From contig CM065802.1 in NCBI GenBank assembly GCA_033398695.1, forward strand, positions 169,689,965 through 169,753,964: a stretch of 64,000 nt of DNA, read 5' to 3'. Positions 32,509 through 45,142 of the stretch are shown in pieces (position 1 is the first letter of the stretch; the number at the start of each line of letters is the position of its first letter). This DNA is from Orobanche coerulescens (Eukaryota > Streptophyta > Magnoliopsida > Lamiales > Orobanchaceae). A model generated the notes under the pieces. The model searched no databases. It saw only the letters and a list, made by a program, of their open reading frames with translations, and was not told where the DNA came from. The translations under genes and the position numbers were made by a program.

Positions 32509-33996
32509 CTCCGAGAATTAAATCGTCACCGCAGATGTCAACCACAATAAGATTCGATGGCCAATCTCTTCCTTCTATAGATACTGGGAAATCCTTAGCT
32601 TCTAAGGTTCCCACAATTTTCTCTCCGCTCGGTAATCCCACAACATAAGGTTCACAATTATACAAGCACGAGATGTTCAAACGATTAACACAGTTCAAAG
32701 ATATAAAAGAATGCGTGGCTCTGAATCGAACAAGACACTCGATGGTTGCAAAAGGATTTGAATCGTACTGATGCAACAAATTGTGTTCGATCATCGATTT
32801 CCTCATCTCGCAGGGCGTGGAGGAACGGACCCGACTGGATGCCTCTCTCTTCCCGGCGTTAACTGCTGAAATCCACTTTGCCGCGTCTGGTTCACACTCG
32901 TCTCCTTCGAATCGGAGCCGGAGCGCGAGTACCAAAAGATCGGGTCGCATTCCCACAAAATGTTGCGCGATGTCCTTCTGTCCCACACTCAAACAGTCAC
33001 GGGCGCGAAACAATCACGTCGAACATGTCCCGCCTTGCCACGGTTGTAACACTTCTTCCTGTGTCGAAGCTTGATCGGTCTTGCCGGAACTTATTTCCTC
33101 CTCGACTAGGATGCGGAGGTCTCTGGATGAGTGAAAAGAGGACCGACCCCGGGGCCGTTATTCTTATTCTCCGTGAAGTTGCCCGACACCTTGTTTCTTT
33201 GCTTCCGTCGATTTCTCTCTTTGCTTCCTTCATATCGTAGGCCAACGCCTTGTCACGAATCTTGCCTCAAGGTGGTACAATCAAATCCGGACATATATTC
33301 TGAATTTCCGGCTTCATTCGCATGTCAAAATGGAAAATCCTTTCCGCCTCGGTCTGACAGTGGCGCACATAAGTCATTTGGTGATTAAAAGTCTTAATCA
33401 CTTCCGTCACAGATGCTTCGAATTTTGTGGTGAGAAAAACTCCCGAACTCGGGCCTCTCTAGCTCGGGCGAGGACAATCGTGCCTCCATCATCAACTTGA
33501 ATTCTGTCGATCGACATTATGCTCCTCTGTCGAATGGCCTCCCACCGCCGAAAGCCTCCCGGCCAAAAGATACCGGGGCGGCGGAACCTTCCTATCGTTG
33601 GGACAGTTAATCCCCGCAAAAATCTTCTCTAATTCCTTGACCAATGATCCCACGAAAGCGTCTCGGTGGAACCGTCAAATTTCGGAGGATGCAATTTGAC
33701 CACCTCGGTAAGCCATTTATCTCCCGATTATCCACGTTATTCTTTGTCTCATCGCCGTCTGCATGCGATCCACAACTTGAGCAAGCTGGTTTATCTGGGC
33801 AACCACTGTGAAGCACTCGCACGTTAGGATCTGCATTATTATTTGCCGATCCTGCTGTCCCCGAATGTGAATCCGTTTGGCTAGCGGCTATCTCGGGAGT
33901 AGATACCGATTCTTCTTGCCTCGCATTTCCACGTCCGCGTCCACGCGGCCCGCGTCCACGACCTCCCCTCAACATACCGTAAACATAAATACTCAA
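32500..33996 (-). pseudogene. gag: Gypsy-C gag and protease, badly decayed
   Basis: The N-terminus MLRGGRGRGPRGRGRG (start at 33973-33975) is the gag start of this group. The capsid domain appears only as fragments in several frames (YVRHCQTEAERIFHFDMRMKPEIQ; KALAYDMKEAKREIDG). One zinc knuckle is damaged: CYNRGKAGHVRRDC, its second Cys position being Arg. The protease reads LVRFRATHSFISLNCVNRL and [12 protein letters not shown]; the FDTGATHSF active site has lost DTG by a small deletion. No functional gag or protease can be made. Confidence 0.75.
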
Positions 33997-34199
33997 TATC
34001 CAGTGGCAAACGTTCTAAAAGTACATCCATCAATGTTTACAAGACAAGAATTAAATAAAGCAGAGTATTCGAGATTAGGAAACTTACAACCACAAATTAA
34101 TTGACGATCTTTGGCTCGCAGTTGATGTTACGAACGACCAATAATCAATAACGTAAACAGACCCAACTAACCCGACTGCCAAGATACCCATAAATCTTA

Positions 34200-34211
34200 G
34201 CTCTGATACCA
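34200..34211 (-). promoter_or_regulatory. Gypsy-C primer-binding site
   Basis: In sense a perfect TGGTATCAGAGC, five bases after the 5' LTR end at 34217. Confidence 0.9.
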
Positions 34212-34216
34212 TATTC

Positions 34217-36528
34217 TGTAACACCCCGAGATATTCGGAATAATTACAGCGCCGTAAACCCTTTAGGTAAGGATTTACAAGGCTAATTTTAAAAAGAGTG
34301 TAAATATAAACCAATCGTACAACTGAAGTTTAAAGACATATTTGATTCAACCGATCAAAGAGTTAATTTATACAACCATATCGAAAGGACATTCTTAAAA
34401 CAGATGTACTCGAGTACTGAACGAAACAAGAAAACAACTCTCGACAACAATAACATCAATCACATCACTGAGCCATCTCATCGTCCTGTCGGTACTGTGG
34501 CTGCCTCCCCGCTCCTCGGCTACCTGAACATCAAAACAATGTCCACCCCCGAAGGGGTTAGCAAAACGATGCTAGTACAAGTATCATAATACAATAAATC
34601 ATCAATGCATCATAAAACATGCAAAACGGACTTCCGCTACCGGAATCCAACGATGCGAATCCTCACGATCCCATCAATACAATACAGGTAATCCACGATC
34701 CGGCGCCCTTGGTATAGATCCCCATGATGATCCCGTCGGACCAACGCATGGTGGAAAACCCGTCCGGCCGATCCGGCGCCCAAAGATAGATCCCCATGAT
34801 GATCCGTCGGACCAACGCATGGTGGACATTCGATCCAGCGCCCTCAGCATAGATCCTCATGACCCCCTCGGATCATTTATACCATAATCAATCAATTATG
34901 CATACACATATGCATTTCAATATGTTCATCAATACGAACAAACAACAACGAATATCACGCGAATTTCCAGAAATACATCTCATATACAAAATATGAACAA
35001 TACCATAAGCATAATAAATCAAACTCGACATATGATACTTGCCTCGAAAATGGCAAGACGAAATACTTCAAGGATCTCGACACACTCGAAGGCCGCCTCC
35101 TTCGATCAACGTAACAAGCTCGAACCTTAACAAAAGGAACGATATACAAATCATCTCAAGTCGAACGATGGCCTAACAATTCGGTCTATGGCCGAAAAGC
35201 TCAAAATAAACAAGGCATCTGGATTGCTTAGCGCGCTACGTACTCTACGTAACGTGCGCTAAGACGGACTGTTAGCGTACGCTATCGTATAAGACTAGCG
35301 CGGCGCTAGCCACGGCTCGGCTGGTCTCATAACGACGCTACGACGTTTGGCGTTAATCGACCCGATAGCGCACGTTAACTCACACGTGTTAGCGTGCGCT
35401 AATATTGCATGGCGAGAATCGCAAGCCAAAAGCTGGGTTGAATGGTGAAGAACTCATGAATCCTACCGTGATAATACAAGTTATCCTCGGCAAATCATGC
35501 TAATAAGGTTTGTGGAAGATTTATGATCGTGAAATACAAATATACGGATAGCCAACTCAACATCATAATTCATCTACGATCTCCAAGAAATAATCTAAGT
35601 TCCATTTGTTCTACGTTCCAAAACACATGATTCCATCGTGTAAAACGTATCAACTGGGTAATATCCGATCATTGATCATAACTTGATTTGAACATGCTTA
35701 GGAGTCCTTATAATAAGATGGTTCAAAGGTTCATACGATATATAATGCCGATACGTCAAAAGTATCCTTCTAACATGTGATGACCGATTAAAAACGAAAT
35801 ACTTGCTATCAAAACATGATTCAAACTTCCTTAGGAACATTACTAACATCAGTGAAGAATCACCTACCTCAAAGTAGTGAAGAATACGGAGGAAAATGAA
35901 GCGATCCAACACCGAAGGCTTGAACACCAATCTCCAATGATATACGATCTTCAATCTCGAACTAGGAGGTTGATATGAAGTGTTTGGGACGAAGTGAGTT
36001 ATGTTCTAAGTGTAAGAGTTCGGGTTATGGGAGGAGAAAAACTGAAATATCGAATAGGATGATGTCCTATTTATAATAAATGGCTATTAGCGCGCACTAG
36101 ACCCTATTCGTAGCGTGCGCTAACGGCTCACAGTCTAAACTGTACTCGGCACTTAGCGTGCGCTACGCATCGACACATGGCGTGCGCTAAGGCGTTGACT
36201 CGGCTTTTCAAAGCCGTCCAGTACAACCGACACAATCCGGCAGGTCCCGGCCGAGATCTCACCTACCGCACGTCCCCAATCAATTTGACCACGCATAGCG
36301 TGCGCTAATTACATACGTGGCGTGCGCTATGAAACCATGTTAGCGTACGCTACCCTTAGCCTGTAGCGTGCGCTACATGCACAGAATTTCAACCTTACAA
36401 ATCACAACCATGAAATTAAACGCTCGGCAACATCGGATTATGAAATACGGAGAATAATACTCAGACAAAAGTACAATCATTACAATATCACAAGTTCCAA
36501 TTACATAACAGAAATCTCGGGCATTACA
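34217..36528 (-). repeat. Gypsy-C 5' LTR
   Basis: 2312 bp, same layout as the 3' LTR. TATA box 36068-36075; donor-like GAG|GTAGGTG at 35867; acceptor-like GATGTTCAG|G at 34524 (the 3' LTR has one changed base here); palindrome clusters 36088-36375 and 35229-35401; 62-71-bp repeat 34694-34866. Confidence 0.9.
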
Positions 36529-36533
36529 CCATC

Positions 36534-38870
36534 TGTGGTATCTAACAATCACCTGCTGCTACGAAGACCCTCATAGGGAAATTCCTGGGTGTCTCGAATC
36601 CCACTCTGTACAACAACGTAATGGCAAGAGCTCACAGGCATGACCCAAACTCTCTGCATATGTCGAAAGACCCACGTGATGTAAGTAGTCATTCCACTAA
36701 GGCCAAAGCTGAAGACAATGAGAAAAACAATAAGACTGTTAGTAAGAAGAGAGCGATTCCCGATAGCAGATCGCCTACAACTGTCGAGAAGAAGAAGTCT
36801 AAGAGTAATAAAAAGTCTGGAAAGCTGAAGTTGTCCTTACATCACCTCAGATGGCTACAATGACCTCTGAGGTCCCGACCACTGTATCTGCCCCCACAAT
36901 GGATATCCCATTGGGAGATGTTCCCATGGAAGAGACACTGGCTCCTCCCATAATAGTTCCTGAGACAACTATGACTATGACGGATGGCCAAGTGTTCTGC
37001 AAGCTTGAGTAAGTTGGAGAATTTGCTGCCCCTTCAGAGGTGGCAGCCACCTCTCCTAACAGGGTCCCTACCCCTATCAGGAGTCCCTTTGTTAGGGATT
37101 CATCTCCTCAACAGGCTCCCATACCTGTCTAGTATCCAAGCCAAGCATTAGAACCCTCTAATGTTTGGAGACCCTCCCCATCAGTTGTAATCAATCAGAT
37201 CATCATTACAGTCCATATTGAAGTTGTATATGAGCGCTTTAAAACTTGAAAGAACTATAGGTTGCCAGCTATGACACCCTATATAATTGGGAAGACTGTA
37301 AGGACGAGGAAATTTCATGTTGAAGGTGACTAACACCAATAATATTCGAGGTCCTAATCAGATGGGATGATCCCTTTTGGAACGAGCTGATAGTCAAATA
37401 CTATGTGGAAAAAGAGAAAGTCCGATTGAAGGGGAAGCAACCTTCTCATGAAAGATCTTGGAGCTCAAGCTACCACTCTGATCTTGATTCTTATGGCGAT
37501 GATGATGCCATATAGACACGACTGTGAATGAGCCATGATGAGGCTTGTGAGAATGAATATGCTAAGATTCCGGCCATCCATGGAGGGGGCTTCAAGGCAA
37601 TCCTCAACAAAGCCAAGTCCCCCGCTCAGCAAGAAGAAACTGACATCTTACTCGAGGAATCAGTCCATCCTATAACTGATGATGTCACGGCATATGCCCA
37701 AAAACAGGAGAATATAATTTCTCTATCAGAAGAAGAAGAAGCTCCACCTATCCAGTAGGAGGATTCGGCCCTTCTAAGGAAACCGCTGAGAGCCAATAGG
37801 AGGATTCAGTCTCTCCTATCCAACAGGATGCAGAAGCCGATAGAGGCAGGAGGATTTAGACTCTTATGTCTCGCTGACATATGCAAAGGTTGAGCAGATG
37901 GAGGGCCAAGCCCCAGAACAGGTAGAACTTCCTATCGCTACAAGTTATGCCACCTCTGAGCCCGATGAGGACTTTCTTCCCGATTACACGCCTCCAAAGC
38001 TAAAACACAATGTTGTCGGCATCCAGAATGGAGAACCCTCATCTATTCTGCTAGCCCATCCCAACTCTCCATGCACTGAAGCTCAAATTGACCAGCTGCA
38101 AGCCCTCATCTCTTAAATAGCCTTTCTACAGGATACTATCAAAGCCCTGTACGATGTAGGAAATGAGATGGACTAGATGAGAGGAACCACCTTGGATGAA
38201 TTCACTGATCTGGGAAGGGTCGTGCAAGATGTCACTGATGCATTCAGGCTTTTTCCAAATGGCATCTACAAAGCCCTTCATCAACCCCAAGAACACCAGG
38301 CATGTTCTTTAAAAAGGAGCAAGAAAAGATCGGTGTCGCTGAAGCAAAAACCATCGCCGCCCTCGAGAACACAAGGGATGAACTTAGCAACCATGTCAAA
38401 AGATTGATGACCTAATTATAGAGATCGCATGTCTTGTTGCCTTAGTGAAAGATATACAAGGCAAATAGACTGAGTCGATGGGTGTTATCCGGGAAATCTA
38501 TGACAAGGTCACAGAGGTTGATACTGCCAAAAATGGGAAAGAGGGTCGGGAAGCTAGCAGAACGTGGAGGCAGGAGAAGGAGAAAGATATAGAGGTGATA
38601 CTTGAGGACAGTGTTGCTCAAGCCATTGGGAGACTCGCCGGACCAGGTCCAGGTCAAGGAGCAAATGGCTACAGGGTAGTTGGTTCTTGACCTGAGTTCT
38701 AAGACCCTAAGTTCCCTTGGAAGATTACAGTAAAAAGCCGACAGAGTTGCCTTACCTATACACAGGCAGCCGACAATAGACAAACTCAAAGCTCAAAAGA
38801 ATAATGAACTTATGCGGTACTTCTACGTACTTATCACAAAATCTCAAATCTTAATCCATGCAAGGCACTG
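36534..38870 (+). pseudogene. Copia-F accessory ORF, C-terminal half
   Basis: This continues the gene interrupted by Gypsy-C: GKFLGVSNPTLYNNVMARAHRHDP, then a Lys-rich segment (KKRAIPDSRSP, EKKKSKSNKKSGKLK) that could act as a nuclear signal, a Thr/Pro/Met-rich part (36850-37000), an acidic Glu/Gln-rich part (37530-37760), and segments such as EAQIDQLQALIS and AFLQDTIKALYD with coiled-coil character. Stops and frameshifts every 100-300 bases break it. Further weak coding text reaches about 39080. Length and composition fit the extra gene of SIRE-like copia elements, but I do not recognise a catalytic domain. Confidence 0.55.
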
Positions 38871-39081
38871 GATTCTACAACGCATGAATTCTCGCAATTA
38901 CTGGCCGAAGGAAAGCTGCCAATGCAAATATTGCTAAAAGGGAAATACATGAAGGGTGATCAACCCACTCACTCAAAAGACTGGATTCTCGGTTATGATT
39001 TGACTCTAAAAGTAAAAAGTCTTTACTGGTATGGATGCAAAGACCTCGTATTCAACTGGTGGAAAAAGACCGAGTATGATC

Positions 39082-39879
39082 CATAGGCAGATCCAGCACC
39101 AAATTTCTACTGGTGCACCCGACGAACACGGCGGGTACAGTATATATAAGGTGCGACTTGTGCCCATATAGGATCTTCAATTTTCTAGAGCCTATAAATA
39201 ATTTTTTCTTATAAATATACTATAAAAATTATCAAATTAAAATTTTGTATTATATGGATCGAAAAATGTATTTAAATATTATGTTTATTAATAGATCCAA
39301 GTTTGAATCCCATAAAGTTCTATTTAATACAAAATACTAACAAACTTAAAAAGGTTATCTGATTTGATAAGAATTATTTAATTCAATAGTGAACTTTATG
39401 TTTTAACCTTGTTTATGATTTTTTTTGTCAGTTTTGTTTATGATTGTTATATGCTCTTATATTTATAACCTATGTTTTATTTATTTATGTATTTAGTAGT
39501 AATATTTTGATAAGTACATCAAATTTTATTCAAATATTTTTTTATAAGGACACATCTTAGATTTCACACACGGCTTCGAGTAACTCAGGGCTGGCATTGC
39601 CAAAGAATTAAAAAAATAGCGATAATAATAGAATATAATATAAATATTCTATATAATTTGATAAAATAAATAGTATAAATAATTTAACTCTTAAATAAAA
39701 ATGATGGGGTAGATAAAAAATACGGAAATGATAGACGCACACGTACTTAACCATGCACACCTATACACAATTGCTAAAAGTGGGGATTAGGTGGACATTC
39801 ATATGGGTAAAGGGATCTTTTTTTACAAAATTTTGGTGGTGCACGTGCACCACTATGCCATCATATAGGTCCGCCCCTG
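39082..39879. mobile_element. Non-autonomous hAT-like element
   Basis: 798 bp flanked by the 8-bp duplication GTATGATC (39074-39081 and 39880-39887). Terminal inverted repeats: CATAGGCAGATCC on the left and, reverse-complemented, CAGGGGCGGACCT on the right. Subterminal GGTGCACC/GGTGCACGTGCACC words occur near both ends. The interior is AT-rich with no coding potential. It sits in the 3' part of Copia-F. Confidence 0.8.
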
Positions 39880-40343
39880 GTATGATCCCATCAGAAGATC
39901 AACCAGACAACACCATTATCGTAGATAAATCCTGCATGCCGTACTTTCTTCTTTTGTTCCCCAATGTAATTTAATTTCAGAACAAGCACTGTAATCACTT
40001 TCTGTTATTGATAAAGATATTTGGTTCTTTTCAAAAGATTACAACTCGCAATCTCTACTTACTGTATGATTGCTTGATATTGATATTATTTTATAAGGAT
40101 AAAATTTTCTAAGTCCAAAGTTGTAAGAACTTGTCTACGAACAGCTCATAGATTAAGTTGTATTCAACAAAACTACTTGATGTAGGATTATGCCTATGAT
40201 CTAATCATAATTTAAGTTGTAATATACTTAGTCTTATAGGATTTAAAATTTTAGAACATGCTGCGAGCTGATCAAATTTTAGTCTAAGTCTCGAAGATCA
40301 GATCATCCGGTAGCTGGAAGTTTTATGACATTTTGGCATTATC

Positions 40344-40357
40344 AAAAAAGGGGGAAT
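40344..40357 (+). promoter_or_regulatory. Copia-F polypurine tract
   Basis: AAAAAAGGGGGAAT immediately before the LTR start TGTTGAGC; same style as Copia-E (AAAAAGGGGGAGAT). Confidence 0.8.
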
Positions 40358-41522
40358 TGTTGAGCAAAAATACCCCAAGTATTTTGATAAATACATCCTA
40401 CAGCCTGATCCTACAACATTCTTCATACTGCGCTCAAAAGTCGGCTACCTACAGCATATGAAGATTAAGGCTTACAGTATAAAGGACTGTTGGCTACATC
40501 AAAGTCGTTGTAGGTATTTTACTTAGTAAAAGTAAAATATAAAATCCAACAGGTCTATACTTGGACCTTTAAACCATTCTGAAATAAGCTATTCTTTATC
40601 TACAGTATTCATGATTTTAATGGCACATCTAATGGTGATAGAACAGCATTTAATGCGGTCGAAAGACTTTGGACTGAAGAGTATTTAATGAAGGCCAAAA
40701 GGAACGTATGAAGCATTAAATGCTAAGACACTTTAATTCAAACATTTATCAAGCCGCTAATATGAAGTGTCCACATCTCACTAACCGGCCAATGACTATA
40801 ATTATAACGGATCTATTTAAAAGATTATGAACAGCCCAGTCCAGAGGACTTGCTCACTACTGAACTGATCAACTGAACAACTGAGGCATTTATTATCTTC
40901 ACGAGCAATCAATTTCTTCAAGCCTACAATGCCTATATTTATTGAAGAAATATTCAATCCTCAACTGAGAACAACACACTACAGTTAGGCTCTGAAAGCC
41001 TGTTGTTGCTGTTCGGGATACTTGCAATACAAACCTTATACGTTGAGTACATTAGCCCTGTGTGGACTAGTCGAAATCTTTTTGACCTACGTGGGATGAA
41101 GAGAGTCCAGAGCTAAGCTTCAATCTGCGTGAGAAGAAGTTAGTTCAAGGAAGCCTACATCCAATCTGTGTGAACGGTCTAAAGTTACAGTACGGTGTAT
41201 CAATTTGTGTGAACAATACCGTGACCGGGTTTAATTAAAATCATCTAGTTGTGTATGCATTGACTTTACTAAAAATTTACTCTTATGTGGAGGACATATG
41301 GATGTAGAGGATGTTATCTCTAACCACAATCAAATATGTGTCTTTACTTCCTATATTTATCATTTACTTAATGCCTGATTGTTGTATATTTATTCTGAAA
41401 ACTCTGTAAGCATCAAGCTACAAGAGATCACTTAGTTGCTATACTTACAGCAACTTGCATTAGTCTTTCGCTAAGCATAGTTAAAATTTTGAAAAAGAGT
41501 ACAGCTTATTCTTAAGCTGTCA
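40358..41522 (+). repeat. Copia-F 3' LTR
   Basis: Starts TGTTGAGCAAAAATACCCC after the polypurine tract; homologous along its length to the Copia-G LTR. The end near 41522 (TTAAGCTGTCA) is my estimate from TG..CA rules and the start of Copia-J coding text at about 41545. No palindrome array seen. The matching 5' LTR is absent from the window. Confidence 0.65.
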
Positions 41523-41544
41523 TTAAAGTATACCGTGACCAAAA

Positions 41545-42601
41545 AAGGAGCATCATCACTAACATAAGCTTCCTTATAGTCTTTGGATCGTCATCAGTTG
41601 CATAAGTCCAAAAATCAGGACCAAATGACTTAGCTTTCCGAGCTCTTTTACTTTATCTCGTCTCTTAATTCATAAGATGAACTACTTGCAGTTTCAAGAG
41701 TTCTTTTATTTGAGCTTTTCACACTCCTCTCTTTACAAAGATACATGTTCTCAAAGGAAGCAACACTCTAGACTCAATGACAGTTCCATCATGCATATCA
41801 ATAATTTTAGATTTATGAATTAGAAACCGATATGCACTACTGTTGTATGCATAACCTATGAATATGTAATTATCTTTGGACCAATTCTTACTTGTTTTGG
41901 TCTAGGTACTTCAGCCTTTGTCAAACAACCCCACACTTTAAGATATTTGAAATAAGGCTTGTGCCCTTTCCATAACTCAAATGGAGTTTTATCTTTTTCT
42001 TTATGTGGTACTTTATTCATAATGTGGTTAGCTGTAAGGATAGCTTCCCCTCACATGTTCTATGGCAACCCTAAAATTACTAGTCGAACATTCTAGGATT
42101 CGATTTTTCTGTTCAACGGCTCCATTTGACTGAGGAGTATAAGGAGCAAAATTATGCCCGAGTCAGCGCATAATTATTCAAACGGTTCTACATACTCAAC
42201 GCCTCGATCACTTCGAACTGCCTTTATTTTACAATTCAGTTGATTTTCAGTCTCATTCATATACATTTTAAAGGCCTCGATTGCTTCATCTTTGTTCTCA
42301 AAAGAAACACATTGCGATATCTTGTGAAATCATCTATAAAAGTGACGAAGTATTTTTTACCTCCTTTAGTATGCACAAATTTTAAGTCACACACATTAGT
42401 GTGAAGTAATTCTAGAGGATTAGTATTCCTTTCCACCAAATAGAAAGGCAATTTAACCATTTTCACTTCAACACGTACTTCACATTTCTTGTTAAGTTCA
42501 ACATGGGTTGTTGGAAATAATTTTAGAATAATTACTTTTCTAATCGATTTTAGACTAACGTGTCCCAATCTAGAATGCCATAAATCTGGACACTCGAGCA
42601 A
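41545..42601 (-). pseudogene. pol: Copia-J integrase, broken
   Basis: 42257-42601 reads [16 protein letters not shown] (GAG-pre-integrase), [24 protein letters not shown] (zinc-binding and core start) and [18 protein letters not shown]. Continuing with frameshifts: SQMEPLNRK-like remnant of the PQ-NG-ER motif, EAILTANHIMNKVPHKEKDKTPFELWKG, KYLKVWGCL, and the linker to RT ending near 41545. The RT itself is missing: the Copia-F LTR begins there. Many stops. Ty1/copia order (integrase before RT) is clear. Confidence 0.75.
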
Positions 42602-42736
42602 GTAAACAAATATGAAAGTCCTTATTCAACTACGCGTACCCCTACAACCTATGAGATGCTCGAAGGACGGCGAAGCAGGTTGACTGCTGCACCTTAAGAA
42701 GGAGCATTTCCATTATTATTATTTTTATTCTTGCCA

Positions 42737-43230
42737 TCACAGCTCAGGCATCATATACATTTTGAATAATCCCCTGTCAAGATAACCTTGACCAAAGAAC
42801 TTTCCAAAATTGCTCATAATAAATTTATCATACTCAATAACTAGTCTAAACCCATGACTAACTAGTAAAGAGCCTGAAACTAAATTCCTCTTGATATCTG
42901 GGACATGCAGCACATCCTTAAACAGTAGCACCTTTACAGATGGCAACTTTAAGACCATGTTTACCATACTTGCAATCACAGAAGAAGCAGAGTTTGCCAT
43001 ATGCAATTTCCTACCATCAGTAACAGTGTAGGATGAGAACCTGTCCTTATGAGAACAAACATGATGAGTGGCCGCATTATTAACGTACTAGGCGTGGTGA
43101 TTCTCCACCATATTGGTTTCAATAACCATAGTTGAGACCTCCTCGTCCAGCTCCTCAACCATGACTGACAGCTCCAGATCTGGCATGCCAACATTGCCAT
43201 GTTCAACTACATTAGAAACTCGCTTGTCTT
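42737..43230 (-). pseudogene. Copia-J protease region, broken
   Basis: Reads [42 protein letters not shown] and [15 protein letters not shown], the conserved second half of copia protease (the '[12 protein letters not shown]' block). The catalytic D-S/T-G lies in the part where the frame is disturbed (43100-43200) and I cannot confirm it. Confidence 0.7.
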
Positions 43231-44630
43231 TATTTCGGTACAGTTGAATTTATTCGCAAGCAAGAGTCTTTTGCTTTGTGGTACGACTTACCATAGTTGT
43301 GGCGGTTTTCAGTAAATTTTTTTGCTTTACAAAGCTTTTTCCCTTTGCCTTGAACATGGTTAAGTATGCTCTTCTTGCTAGAGGATCCATGTTCAAGCAA
43401 GTCTTCTTTTGCCTCAATCGGGCCTCTTTTAAATTTAGAATAAGACGTTCGGTTGTCTTTGTCAATTCAAGGGTTGTGAACGAATGTAAAGGTTCGATTC
43501 GATTTGGCATAATCGGCTCGAAGTAGTTCGGTTCGATGTACGATTCGATGATCAACAAGCTAAGTCGAACCTTTGTTTTTTCTATTCGGCGAATCGAGCT
43601 GAATAGCCCGAACATGTTCGGCTCGGCCGTCTTGTTTTTTTGAGGAAAATTATATATATAAATTAATATATTATACATATTTATATTAATTAAATACAGT
43701 AGTCCATAACTCCAGATCCATTAAGATCAATCCCATTTCATGATTTATGAGAAAATTAAATAATATTGTAGATTTGTCTAACATGAGCCAATGTTCGAAC
43801 TGTTCGAAAAAATTCGAACTGAATCGAGTAGAACGTTAACGCTAAAAAACCCCTTCGACCTTGATCCGAATAACAAAAATAAAAGCTCGGCCCTTTCGAG
43901 CCGAATCGAACCTAAGGTTTGAATAAGTTTTAGCCGAGCTGAACCCAGTGAAGGTTCGGTACCGTTCGGCTCGTTTACAGCCCTACTCAATTCTGAGTCT
44001 AACAACCAAGTCCTCTAAACTCAGTTCCTTTATTTTGTTTTTTAGGTAATTTTTCAAGTCCTTCCAACTAGGAGGAAACTTCTGAATTACTATCCCCACA
44101 ATAAAAGGTTCAAGTAGAATCATTCCCCCAGCATCAATTTTGTGCACAATCAACTGAAACTGGTGGACTTGTTCAATAACGATTTTAAGGTCCGTCACCC
44201 GAAAGTCCAGGTACTTCTTGGTTCCATCATCATCAGTTTTGTACTTTTTCTCAAAATAATTTCAAAGCTCTTTGGAGGTCTTGATTTGACTATACACGTC
44301 GTATAGAGAATCAACCAGTCCATTCGATATCGTATTACGACACAGGAAGTCGCCGTTATACCACTGATCCTAAGTAAAATGCTTCATACGATCAGTTTTC
44401 ATCTCATTGGCCACAGGAGGATCATCCTTGAGGTAAACAACAAGCCCCAACGTAGTGAGATAAAATAGTATCTTTTGCGGCCATCTCTTGAAATCAACAC
44501 CCAAGAATTTCTCGGGTTCATCAGCCTGCACTGTAATAGTAGGTGCAGCATGAACAGTGGCATCAACTTTGGTAGCGGTTGTGGCAGCATCAGCATTGGT
44601 AGCCCTTGGAAATTACAAAAAACTAAATAC
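43231..44630 (-). pseudogene. gag: Copia-J gag, split by a hAT-like insert
   Basis: From 44630 leftward: Ala/Thr-rich N-terminus, PEKFLGVDFKRWPQKILFYL, YNGDFLCRNTISNGLVDSLY, YLDFRVTDLKIVIEQVHQFQ, FPPSWKDLKNYLKNK and ELSLEDLVVRLRIE, a UBN2-type gag. At 43986 the DNA insert begins; gag continues at 43462 with LTKTTERLILNLKEARLR and a Lys-rich tail. Two premature stops precede the insert. The reading is in different frames before and after ATG-rich regions, so it was decaying apart from the insertion. Confidence 0.75.
43471..43985. mobile_element. Non-autonomous hAT-like element in Copia-J gag
   Basis: 515 bp with an 8-bp duplication GTCAATTC/CTCAATTC (43463-43470, 43986-43993; one mismatch). 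Terminal inverted repeats AAGGGTTGTGAACGA and, reverse-complemented, TAGGGCTGTAAACGA. The ends are rich in GTTCGGTTCGA and GGCTCGAA words, typical of plant hAT derivatives of this 'GGGCTGTAAACGAGCC' type. No coding potential. Confidence 0.85.
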
Positions 44631-44639
44631 TCTTGCGAT

Positions 44640-45142
44640 TGTTGATTCTGTGAGTTTTCAACAATGTAATTACAATAATAATTAAAAGTAAATAAGCTGC
44701 CTATTATGAAACTGCGAAATTAAATATTAAAAACAAATGAATAAATCAGAGGCGAGTAGAACTCTTTCGGCAAGACTATTTTGGCCCCATATAATAGCAG
44801 ACGGTTCAGGCAAGAAGTGCCCAAGATACAACTACTAACGTTTCTGAAGTAGGTGCTCTCCAAAATTCAAAACTCCGACAAACTGTTTGGTGCTGGAAAC
44901 TGAGTATCAAAATGAAAGAATATATGCTACAATATATTGATGTATGTTGCATTGTTCGTATGCAAATAAAGTGCAAAAGACTCCCTTTTATAGGGTCCAA
45001 AACTACTCCATCAGGTGGGGGGTTACTACAGATTAAAGTGAATTTAATTCTCTGTAACCCTTCAGCTAAAAGGTAACCTCAATAAATAGTCTACTTTAAT
45101 GCGGAGGTTGCACTATTAAGTGTGAAGATTCATGTTACGAAA
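44640..45142 (-). repeat. Probable Copia-J 5' LTR, cut by Gypsy-D
   Basis: Non-coding sequence upstream of Copia-J gag with a strong TATA box in sense (CCCTATAAAAGGGAG, 44981-44995). The LTR borders are not clear. Gypsy-D is inserted at 45142; the remainder may resume at 58684. Confidence 0.5.

Larger units (their letters stand above)
27054..36528 (-). mobile_element. Gypsy-C: complete but decayed chromovirus-type element
   Basis: Two LTRs (27054-29370 as 3' LTR, 34217-36528 as 5' LTR) flank a 4.85 kb internal region with gag, protease, RT-RNase H, integrase and a chromodomain-like tail, all on the minus strand. The target duplication is CCATC (27049-27053 and 36529-36533). The primer site and polypurine tract are present. 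The LTRs are nearly identical outside their palindrome blocks, suggesting fairly recent insertion. Yet the genes carry many indels, so either the source was already defective or the base calls carry indel errors. It interrupts the Copia-F accessory gene. Confidence 0.92.
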
